Assembly: GCA_041751875.1 (NCBI GenBank)
Contig: JBGSIC010000015.1
Coordinates: forward strand, 62,001 to 126,000
Direction of reading: 5' to 3'
From: JBGSIC01 sp041751875
GTDB taxonomy: Bacteria; Bdellovibrionota; FAC87; UBA2466; JACKAF01
Length of the DNA stretch: 64,000 nucleotides
How positions within the stretch are numbered: the first letter of the stretch is position 1; each line of letters opens with the position of its first letter. The translations under genes were made by a program, and so were the position numbers. The notes beneath the pieces are model-generated. The model had not been told where the DNA came from, ran no database searches, and saw only the letters and a list, made by a program, of their open reading frames with translations. Positions 41,342-48,199 of the stretch are shown piece after piece.

Positions 41342-42502
41342 GTGAATAAACAACTAGCCCGTATGAACTTTCACTACGTCATCCTTGTATTCATTCTGTC
41401 TGCCCCTTTGGCGGCCGAAGTGGTGCGTAATACCGACGGTACCAACCCTTTTGAATTTCTAGAGACTGAAGCCGGTAATCAAAATCCGACGGCGGAGAAC
41501 CAAGGGGTAAACGGACTCGAGGGTGGAGTCTTAAAAGAAGTGGTTTACTCGCAAAGTGGACCCCAAGACAAAGATGTTTCCATGAATGACGTTTCGGACA
41601 AGTACGGCCAGGTAGGCGCGGCTGGATCCGCCCAAACCGGGAAAGTCGTGGCCATTGTTACCGGTACCGCGCTCATCGCGCGAGGCACTCCGATGGCAGC
41701 GAGCATTTTAGCTCCGGTAAGGGCTGCGGGTCAGGCCTTGATCGCGAAAGGTATTTTAGAGTTTGCTCAAGCCGCGGCCGACGCAAGCGCGGAGTCCGGT
41801 AACCGTGGCATCGAAGGAGATTTGCGTAAGACAGATTCCGTTGACGGCACCTCGATGAGTGGCGGAAATGCCGCTCGCGATAATCTGGTCAATCAACTTA
41901 GCCAGCCCGGTCTACAAGATTTCTTAAACGGAGCGAATCCTGAATTTGTAGCCGATCAACTTCTCACCGGACAGTTTACTGATGTCGCCGACGTGGGGCG
42001 CTTGGTGGGCCAAGAGATGGACTACTCTCCCGAAGAGTTGGCCGAAGCGCGACTCATTGAGGCGAAGTACACCCACGGAGAAGATGCCGCAGCGAAAGTG
42101 CAATGGGATGATTCGCAAACCGAAAAGATTGGGGCAGATGCCTCGGACACGGGGCCTGGGACTTTAGTGGCGAGCAATGTGAGTCCCTCTGAAGTCAGTG
42201 CGCAGAATGCAAACGGTTCGCTTAGTGATTTGAGTGCGGCCGCCATTGGCGCGGACGCAAAAAAAGCGGGAGTTGCATTGGCCCCGCACGGTAGCCACGC
42301 GGCGAATAACCAACTTCTTAATGGCTTATGGAACCGCTTTGGAGCGATGAATCGCGCGCCTGCCTCTCGCAGTGTGCTCGCTTCTCTTTCTCGCGCGGAT
42401 CTCGAAGCGTTGGGACTCGTTCCCTCTGTTATGGGCCCGAACATTTTCACCAAGGCCCGTCGGAGCTATCGCAAGTTCAGTGACTGGCGCGCACAGCGTT
42501 AA
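41342..42502 (+). CDS. Exported Ala/Gly-rich protein, function unknown
   Basis: GTG 41342 follows AGGAG with seven bases between and opens a signal peptide (about 1-25, PLAA-EV). The 386-residue protein has a hydrophobic Ala/Gly stretch at about 105-150 (VVAIVTGTALIARGTPMAASIL), which could insert in or contact a membrane. The remainder is acidic and probably loosely folded. The C-terminus NIFTKARRSYRKFSDWRAQR resembles the end of the 746-1828 protein. It is 13 bases after the low-complexity protein gene, so the two are probably co-produced and may interact. Confidence 0.6.
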   Translation: MNKQLARMNFHYVILVFILSAPLAAEVVRNTDGTNPFEFLETEAGNQNPTAENQGVNGLEGGVLKEVVYSQSGPQDKDVSMNDVSDKYGQVGAAGSAQTGKVVAIVTGTALIARGTPMAASILAPVRAAGQALIAKGILEFAQAAADASAESGNRGIEGDLRKTDSVDGTSMSGGNAARDNLVNQLSQPGLQDFLNGANPEFVADQLLTGQFTDVADVGRLVGQEMDYSPEELAEARLIEAKYTHGEDAAAKVQWDDSQTEKIGADASDTGPGTLVASNVSPSEVSAQNANGSLSDLSAAAIGADAKKAGVALAPHGSHAANNQLLNGLWNRFGAMNRAPASRSVLASLSRADLEALGLVPSVMGPNIFTKARRSYRKFSDWRAQR

Positions 42503-42504
42503 GT

Positions 42505-42550
42505 CCCCTCCCGAGGCGCGTTCAGCGCTCCTTCAGCGGGAAGGGGGTTT
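42505..42550 (+). terminator. Stem-loop terminator
   Basis: CCCCTCCCG (42505-42513) pairs with CGGGAAGGGGG (42537-42547) with one bulged base; an inner GGCGC/GCGCT pair extends the loop structure. Only three T residues follow, so termination may be partial. It starts two bases after the stop of the preceding gene. Confidence 0.5.
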
Positions 42551-42570
42551 AGTCCGATAAGCCTTTTAGA

Positions 42571-44262
42571 GTGAAACTCTCTCAAAAGCTTCTCGCCTTT
42601 CTCTTTATTTTTCTTCAATCAACGATGAGTTTCGCCTCTCCAGTGGAAACGATTTTAGTTCTTTCTTCCCGTTCCAGCGTGCGAGAAACCTGCCTTGCTT
42701 CACTCAAAGAAAAGCGCATCCACTGGCGTCGGTTTGGTCCTCAGAAAAAGTATGCTTTGGTGAAAGCGAAACTTTCTCAAAAGTTCTGTGTGGGAAACGC
42801 ACGCCAACCCAACTACCGCTACTATTCCAAGCGGGTCGACCCTGAAACTGCGCAATCCTGGGGACTGGAAAACCGAGGGTATCCCGATTCCAACGGCCAG
42901 GTGGGAGTTCCGACCAAAGATATTGGTGCGGTTGCCGCTTGGGCCCTTCCTGAACGAAGAGAAGAGGTAGTGGTGGCGGTGATTGATTCGGGTGTGGATC
43001 TCAGCCATCCGGAACTAAATGATCAATTGTGGGTAAACTCAAAAGAAGTTCGCAACGGGCGAGATGACGATGGAAATGGTTTTGCGGATGACCAGTTTGG
43101 GTGGAACTTTGTGGAGGATAATCACCTTATCGATGATGAGTTCGATCACGGTACATTGGTATCCGGCATTATTGCAGCCAAAGCAAACAACCATGTGGGC
43201 AGTCGGGGCGTAAACGATCAGGCGCGCCTGATGATTTTGAAAATTATGGATGGCTTCGGCGTAGGAACCACGGCAAATGCTATTCGTGCTCTTACCTATG
43301 CTGTCGAACAGGGAGCGAAGATTATCAACGCGAGTTGGGGTGGGACCCATCATGACGGTGCACTTTTAGAAACACTCCGGTGGGTAGGGGAACAAGGAGT
43401 CCTAGTTGTCGCAGCGGCGGGAAACGCTGGGGAAGACAACGCCGACGGAAAGCCCACCTATCCGGCCGCGTATCAATTAACCAACCTTATTAGCGTGGCG
43501 GCCTACGACAACCGCGATGTTCTCTGGGAACACTCCAATAGAGGTAAAACATCCGTGCATCTTGGGGCGCCTGGTGTGGGGATATTCGGTCCCCGGCGAA
43601 ATCGAGGCTATGGTTTTGGCACGGGAACGTCTTACGCCGCTCCCTTTGTCTCGGGAGTTGCAAGTCTCCTTAAAGGGCAAGAGCCCGCGCTTCTAGCTAG
43701 GGAACTCAAGGAGAGACTACAGAGTACGTCGGAGGTCATCCATTTTTATGAAAAGGAACGCTTGGTCAGCGCGGGCCGCGTGCACGCTTACAACGTGCTA
43801 GAAGACATCCGCCCCGTAAGGCCAAAATCCCCCACAAAATGGCAGCGTTTAGAAAAGAAAGTAGAAAGCCCGCACCCTTATTTAAACAACAGCGAAACGC
43901 GCTACTCCCTGGGTTTTCCGGGCGCAACATTTCTGAGAGCGCGTTTTAGGCGGTTGGAGTTTGAATCGGATGTGGACTTTTTGGAAGTCAGAGATCGAGA
44001 GGGATTATTAGTGGAAAAACTTAGCGGCAAGGCGGAAAACATTTGGAGCGCAGAGGTGCTGGGAGATCGAATGGAGCTAACTTTGAAAAGTGACTACGTG
44101 ACTCAAGGTTTTGGGTTTGAAATAGACGCGCTTGAGGTAAGCCTTGAAAAAAATACCTGGCTGCAAGCGCGTAATAAGGCAAGCTTGCTACCGCGCTTCT
44201 TCTCCCTCAGAGAAAAACTCTCCGAGGTTTGGCAAGGAATTGGGCTTCGTTTTCCGTTCTAA
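42571..44262 (+). CDS. Secreted subtilisin-like protease with CUB-like C-terminal domain
   Basis: The 563-residue protein has a signal peptide (1-22), a propeptide-like part (to about 120), and an S8 catalytic domain with Asp139 (VIDSGVDLSHPEL), His193 (DHGTLVSGI), Asn285 of the oxyanion hole (AAAGNAGED) and Ser354 (GTSYAAP). Residues about 435-530 look like a CUB-type or P-domain-like sandwich (HPYLNNSETRYSLGFPG..., VDFLEVRDREG, DYVTQGFGFEID). It should be active outside the cytoplasm. It starts with GTG 42571, 20 bases after the stem-loop terminator. The 3' end shares CTAA with the convergent membrane-protein gene. Other exported proteins upstream could be substrates or co-secreted factors. 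Confidence 0.85.
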   Translation: MKLSQKLLAFLFIFLQSTMSFASPVETILVLSSRSSVRETCLASLKEKRIHWRRFGPQKKYALVKAKLSQKFCVGNARQPNYRYYSKRVDPETAQSWGLENRGYPDSNGQVGVPTKDIGAVAAWALPERREEVVVAVIDSGVDLSHPELNDQLWVNSKEVRNGRDDDGNGFADDQFGWNFVEDNHLIDDEFDHGTLVSGIIAAKANNHVGSRGVNDQARLMILKIMDGFGVGTTANAIRALTYAVEQGAKIINASWGGTHHDGALLETLRWVGEQGVLVVAAAGNAGEDNADGKPTYPAAYQLTNLISVAAYDNRDVLWEHSNRGKTSVHLGAPGVGIFGPRRNRGYGFGTGTSYAAPFVSGVASLLKGQEPALLARELKERLQSTSEVIHFYEKERLVSAGRVHAYNVLEDIRPVRPKSPTKWQRLEKKVESPHPYLNNSETRYSLGFPGATFLRARFRRLEFESDVDFLEVRDREGLLVEKLSGKAENIWSAEVLGDRMELTLKSDYVTQGFGFEIDALEVSLEKNTWLQARNKASLLPRFFSLREKLSEVWQGIGLRFPF

Positions 44263-44900
44263 CGATAATGAATGACATCGTGAGCTTGCGGCTTGTGCGC
44301 CATGCCTTTAGCTGGAACTTTCAAGCCATTCGCCTGCGCGACTTCGACAATCACATCTTCTGAAACTCGTACGGTAAATGCCAGAGCGAGCGCCACAGCA
44401 GCGGCGACCACCACCGTTTCAAACGCGCCTAAGTTGAATTGTTCTTGAATCGCATAGAAACCCAAGAAGCAGGCCCAAACCAGAAGACCGGAAGAGAGCA
44501 GAGTCCAATTCGAGTGAGGAGCGCCCATGTTACGAATGGAAAATCCTAATAGCATAACAGTCAAAACCACGGTTAGACGGCGGAATAAAACGCGCCGGCT
44601 GCCCTGTTGGCCGAAAAGTCCGCCCACATGCCAGACGATGTGGCTGAGGAAATACACGCCGGTGGTCATGCCAACGAGCTTGATAACGGTAAGGACCCAG
44701 ATGCTTTCCAAGAAATTCCAACCCCAGAACTTAGCGAGCCATTGCGCCCCAACTGAGTAAAAAGCGTGGGGTGTTCCTGTTTGGGTTTCGATGAAGGCCA
44801 TCAAGGCAAACCCGCCGAAAATGAACCAGTGGGCGCGTGACCACTGCAATTGATTGAAAAACACGCGAGGGTTCAAAAGAAATCTTAAAGTCTGCTTCAT
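44259..44900 (-). CDS. Polytopic inner membrane protein, possibly Yip1-like
   Basis: The 213-residue protein has a short cytoplasmic N-terminus (KQTLRFLLNPRVFFNQLQWSRAHW) and about five hydrophobic helices (FIFGGFALMAFIE, IWVLTVIKLVGMTTGVYFLS, LTVVLTVMLLGFS, LLSSGLLVWACFLGFYAI, VVVAAAVALALAF). The NP-F-L pattern at the start and the helix plan recall Yip1-family proteins, but I would not assign a function. Downstream, the C-terminal tail is His-rich (MAHKPQAHDVIHYR). The 270 bases upstream show only a CTGTTT/AAACAG stem-loop near 45040-45068. Confidence 0.6.
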   Translation of the reverse strand: MKQTLRFLLNPRVFFNQLQWSRAHWFIFGGFALMAFIETQTGTPHAFYSVGAQWLAKFWGWNFLESIWVLTVIKLVGMTTGVYFLSHIVWHVGGLFGQQGSRRVLFRRLTVVLTVMLLGFSIRNMGAPHSNWTLLSSGLLVWACFLGFYAIQEQFNLGAFETVVVAAAVALALAFTVRVSEDVIVEVAQANGLKVPAKGMAHKPQAHDVIHYR

Positions 44901-45170
44901 CTAAGGCCTCCACACAAAATGCCCAAAGCGCTTATATGCAAGACCCTGCCAAAGAGCTCGTAGGCGTGAACGCCGCCTCCCTATGCCCAAAAGTGTCAAA
45001 CTCTTAGACAGGTGAAGACAAGGAGTGTCCCCCCATGAGCTGTTTACAGGCGGTCTCCACCTAAACAGAATCGCTCAGAGGGGCCCTAAAAAGGCGAATG
45101 GTTTCAAGGGGGGAAAGGGCAAAAAGCTGGTGCAGCGCTTGCATCAAATAAGAGATGTAAGGACATCAAG

Positions 45171-46223
45171 ATGAAGGCACCCATGAAACCAACGTTGAGA
45201 AACCTCATTATTTGTTTAAGCATTTTGTCCGTCGGCCTGCTTACTGGCTGTAACGACCGCAGGGCTAAGGGCGAGCCTGCTCAGCATGACACCACCATCC
45301 CGGCGATCGAGACTGTAGCTTTTTTCCAGCACAACGCGCAGCAAACGGTCGCTTACCAAATGGTGATGAGTGGTGGTTCGCTTTATCTGACCGGTACGCC
45401 ATTCGCCTTCACACGTTGGGATTTCAGCGGTAATCCCGAAAGTCCTCAGAAAATTTTTGCGGCAAGTGACATGTTGCTCAACCCTGCGCAACCCGATCTC
45501 TTCGCCGATTCCGATTTAGGTCCTTGGACGCCTCAAGCTTACGGCTTTCACGGACTTGCGGTGAAAGGCAAGTACGCCTACATGAGCGGAAATATTGGGA
45601 TGAGTGTCATCGACATGAATAGCCCGAGCCGTCCCAAAGAGATTGCTCGCTATCAGGGATGGGATGACCAAAACGATCTCCCGATTGCCGATGACCGCTA
45701 TATCTTTTCGGCTCTGCTTCCGCATCCTTCGCAAAGTCGCTTGTGGGCCTTCCACCTTCTAGAATCCTTCTACGACTTAAATATCGCAACGCCGTCACGA
45801 TTGTCTCACTACAGTAGCGAAACCGCTTATCCTTCTGAAGGCCAAGGGTGCTGCGTAAGACGGGCGGCCCAAACTAGCAGCTATGCTTTTGTGGCTTACG
45901 GGACCAAGCTGATTGTTTACAAAAAATCTGGCGGTAAGCTTGTTTTTAGCTCAGCCGCGACAGAAGCGATGAGTCGCTATGAAGCGCAAGCAATTTACGC
46001 GACAAGCCGCTACCTGTACGTCCATCACCAGCCGACGACTACGGGGGGAAGTCAGATGGCCAGGGGCGTTTATGTGCTTACTCACGGCGGTGCCTACCGA
46101 GCTTTCCTTCCGATTTTTCCGTTAGTGTTTGCGGTAAATGAGAACGACACACATGTGTATGTTAATGATGATAACCAGCGAGTGCGTGCCTTGCGAATTA
46201 ATTGGCAGGCTGCGGGGCAATAA
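45171..46223 (+). CDS. Lipoprotein with beta-propeller-like repeats
   Basis: ATG 45171 opens a lipoprotein signal with lipobox LLTGC (in ILSVGLLTGCNDR). The rest of the 350-residue protein has repeated strand patterns of the LVIVD/propeller sort (LAVKGKYAYMSGNIGMSVIDMNSPSRPKEIARYQ, FVAYGTKLIVYKKSG, IYATSRYLYVHHQ, FAVNENDTHVYV). Such domains usually bind ligands or partners. The motif SRPKEI(A/V) is typical of LVIVD repeats. It is monocistronic as far as seen. A CC pair (QGCCVRRAA) is unusual for this fold. Confidence 0.65.
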   Translation: MKAPMKPTLRNLIICLSILSVGLLTGCNDRRAKGEPAQHDTTIPAIETVAFFQHNAQQTVAYQMVMSGGSLYLTGTPFAFTRWDFSGNPESPQKIFAASDMLLNPAQPDLFADSDLGPWTPQAYGFHGLAVKGKYAYMSGNIGMSVIDMNSPSRPKEIARYQGWDDQNDLPIADDRYIFSALLPHPSQSRLWAFHLLESFYDLNIATPSRLSHYSSETAYPSEGQGCCVRRAAQTSSYAFVAYGTKLIVYKKSGGKLVFSSAATEAMSRYEAQAIYATSRYLYVHHQPTTTGGSQMARGVYVLTHGGAYRAFLPIFPLVFAVNENDTHVYVNDDNQRVRALRINWQAAGQ

Positions 46224-46579
46224 GTAAACCCACGCTCTCGTTCTGATATGCACCGCGGACGACGTGCGTGCGTTTTCAATGGCCTTTCATTCCGTCTACT
46301 TTCTTAGCATTTTCCCTATCGAAGACCTGATTTTGTCACTTTTATCCCGTTCAGTGCCGAGTTTCGCAGCACGAGCGGCGACGGGAATTGCGAGAGCAGT
46401 TCTTTTTAGCCTCAGCGGTGTTGGCGTTCTCTTTGCAAATGTGTCCCTCCGGAGTTGAGGTTGGGAGGCCAATTTGCGGGACACTATAATTCATTTGGGC
46501 ATCATTGCAGCGTTCTTCTGGTTTATCAACGCGCGTCCCGGTGCTAACCAGCCTTTGAAACAAACAACAGGAGACACAA
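46224..46579 (+). other. Intergenic region and leader upstream of a small ORF
   Basis: No convincing gene is seen in these 356 bases. They contain a promoter (46461-46490) flanked by the inverted words GTGTCCC (46441-46447) and GGGACAC (46478-46484). The last 80 bases would form the leader of the small ORF at 46580. Confidence 0.45.
46461..46490 (+). promoter_or_regulatory. Sigma70-like promoter with flanking inverted words
   Basis: TTGGGA (46461-46466), an 18-base spacer and a perfect TATAAT (46485-46490). GTGTCCC before it and GGGACAC just ahead of the -10 are exact inverted repeats 30 bases apart and could be an operator. Transcription would start near 46497. Confidence 0.5.
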
Positions 46580-46759
46580 ATGCACAATTATCAGCCAATG
46601 AGGGACTCGTTGCAGAAGATAACGGATCCCAATCAGCTACAGCAAAACATCAGCGATCTGCAGAAGAAGTTCGAAAGTCTGGACAAAAAGCGCCAAGGTT
46701 TCAAACAGCGCGTTCGGAGTTTCAAGGATTATCTTCTATCTATCGCAAAAAGAAAGTAA
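46580..46759 (+). CDS. Small basic coiled-coil protein, 59 residues
   Basis: ATG 46580 follows AGGAG (46569-46573) with six bases between, and lies about 83 bases after a predicted transcription start. The 59-residue product (MHNYQPMRDSLQKITDPNQ... to a KRK end) is strongly helical with heptad-like Leu/Ile/Phe spacing in QLQQNISDLQKKFESLDKK. It is rich in Lys/Arg and has no signal peptide. No family recognised. A longer open frame (46474-47007) overlaps it in another frame but starts at TTG with no ribosome site and has random-looking composition, so this short frame is the better gene. Its codons and SD argue for translation. Confidence 0.6.
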   Translation: MHNYQPMRDSLQKITDPNQLQQNISDLQKKFESLDKKRQGFKQRVRSFKDYLLSIAKRK

Positions 46760-47074
46760 GCAACTCGAAGAAATCAGCATCCGGAAAACGCAACAAGAAC
46801 CTATTTGGTGTCCCGATTGAGGACTGGGTATTAGCTCAAAAGGATTCACTTCATGGGGGCAGTCTACCAGTACATGAGAAAGACGGAATTCGCGTCTTTC
46901 TCATGTGCTCGGAGATCACGGGGAAAAACCGTGGTCAGCTTTCTGAGGGCCGGTGCCGTTCGCTTGCACGCAAGAGCAACTACGGCGGCCTCAGGAATGC
47001 TGAATAAATCGACTCTATGGTCGGTTTGTTTTTTATTTGCGTAACCAAATACTTTAAGTTCAAATAACGCGCAC
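46760..47074 (+). other. Intergenic region with strong hairpins, no firm gene
   Basis: Between the small ORF and pyrD, 315 bases hold the hairpin pair at 46872-46936. A 63-codon frame from ATG 46853 to 47044 covers the hairpins and has AAAAGGA 9 bases upstream. Its product looks arbitrary (many Arg/Ser/Ala, no motif), so I do not call it. Confidence 0.45.
46872..46936 (+). other. Tandem hairpins, possible structured RNA
   Basis: Stem 1: ACATGAGAAAGACG (46872-46885) pairs perfectly with CGTCTTTCTCATGT (46893-46906), 14 pairs, 7-base loop. Stem 2: GATCACGG (46914-46921) pairs with CCGTGGTC (46929-46936), 8 pairs with one G-U, 7-base A-rich loop. No T tract follows, so this is not a simple terminator. 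It could be a 3' UTR element or small RNA for the upstream ORF. Confidence 0.55.
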
Positions 47075-48052
47075 ATGCGCGCACTTCATCTTCTCCTTCT
47101 TCGTCTACCTCCCGAACTGGCTCACCACGTGGGTATCGCGTTGCTCAAGGTGTGGCAGTTTCTTGTGTTCCGCATCCTTCACCGATGTATTCTAGGTCCC
47201 GGTCCTGTCGTCATTCCGGCTTTGGGCTCCTTAAGATTCCGATCTCGCCTGGGTCTTGCCGCTGGCTTTGATAAGAACGGCGAAGTGTTTGCGGCGCTGG
47301 GCTCTTTGGGATTCGGTTTTGTGGAAGTCGGCACCGTCACTCCCTTACCGCAACAAGGTAACCCTAAGCCCCGCATTTGGCGGGTGGGAGGAAAGGGCCT
47401 GCGTAACCGTTTGGGATTTAACAATGTGGGCCTCGGCCAGTTTCAGAAAAACCTCTCACTTTACCGGGCGGCAGTTCCCGGCCTGCCTCTGTTTGCTAAT
47501 TTAGGAAAAGGAAAAGATACGCCCAATGATGGAGCGATCAAGGACTACGCTCTTTCCGCCAAAGTTTTGCGAACTCATGTCGATGGGTTCGTGGTGAACT
47601 TAAGTTCTCCGAATACCCCCGCTTTGAGAGAGCTACAGGATGCGGCGTTTTTGGAGAATCTCGCCAAAGCCCTCCCACCCGATGTTCCGGTGCTGATTAA
47701 ATTTGCGCCTGATCTAACAGATGAGGAGTTGCAGAAACTGTGCGCTGTAGTGGACAACCAACCGCTGTTCTGTGGTGTGGTGGTGACAAATACGTCGATT
47801 CGTTTAGCCAGGCAGTATGGAGGCGAGGGAGGGGTTTCTGGACCGGAGCTATTTGCCCGATCTTTGGAATGCGTCAAGATTGCGCGCTCTTCTTTGCGTC
47901 CGGCAAAAATTGTGGTCGGTGTGGGCGGTGTTTCCACGCCAGAACAAGCGCGGCTAATGCGAGAAGCTGGCGCCGATCTCGTGGAAATTTATACGAGCTT
48001 TGTTTATCAAGGCCCTGGAGTCATCAAGGCCCTCAAGAAGGCTTTGGATTAA
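47075..48052 (+). CDS. pyrD: Dihydroorotate dehydrogenase (quinone), class 2
   Basis: Class 2 PyrD oxidises dihydroorotate to orotate in pyrimidine synthesis and passes electrons to membrane quinone. The N-terminal helical membrane anchor is seen (ALHLLLLRLPPELAHHVGIALLKV, about 3-26). Catalytic Ser and surroundings are in VVNLSSPNTPALRELQ; FMN contacts include LAAGFDKNG, VEVGTVTPLPQQGNPKPR, VVVTNTSI, VGVGGVSTPEQA and EIYTSFVYQGP. The 325-residue length is normal. ATG 47075 has no clear ribosome site. A repeat palindrome lies between it and the convergent ligA. Confidence 0.95.
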   Translation: MRALHLLLLRLPPELAHHVGIALLKVWQFLVFRILHRCILGPGPVVIPALGSLRFRSRLGLAAGFDKNGEVFAALGSLGFGFVEVGTVTPLPQQGNPKPRIWRVGGKGLRNRLGFNNVGLGQFQKNLSLYRAAVPGLPLFANLGKGKDTPNDGAIKDYALSAKVLRTHVDGFVVNLSSPNTPALRELQDAAFLENLAKALPPDVPVLIKFAPDLTDEELQKLCAVVDNQPLFCGVVVTNTSIRLARQYGGEGGVSGPELFARSLECVKIARSSLRPAKIVVGVGGVSTPEQARLMREAGADLVEIYTSFVYQGPGVIKALKKALD

Positions 48053-48143
48053 GGTGCCAAAACCCCCTGTGAGGGAACCCACCTACTTCCCGGCCGTAAA
48101 GGTAGCGGGTAACTTCCTACGTGACGATGCAATTGATGAGTGC

Positions 48144-48165
48144 GGACTGTTCACGTGAACAGTCC
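48144..48165. repeat. Perfect 22-base palindrome between convergent genes
   Basis: The half-site GGACTGTTCAC is repeated as its exact complement with no gap (centre CACGTG). It lies in the 147-base gap between the pyrD and ligA stops, so it is not at a promoter. A one-mismatch copy of the central 18 bases is at 39381-39398. No T tract follows on either strand. Confidence 0.85.
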
Positions 48166-48199
48166 ATAGGGCAACATAGTGCCGTTGCAGGCTCTGCTA

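Noticed and set aside
44990..45070. Possible repeat or operator (AGTGTCAAACT ... GGAGTGTCC, and CTGTTT/AAACAG stem)
   Set aside because: Arms are short and imperfect, and no second copy was seen in the window.
46474..47007. 177-codon frame overlapping the small ORF
   Set aside because: TTG start without ribosome site and disordered composition. The 59-codon frame inside it has AGGAG and a coherent helical product.
46853..47044. 63-codon frame over the tandem hairpins
   Set aside because: Composition looks arbitrary and the DNA signal is the inverted repeats. AAAAGGA 9 bases before the ATG keeps it possible but weak.
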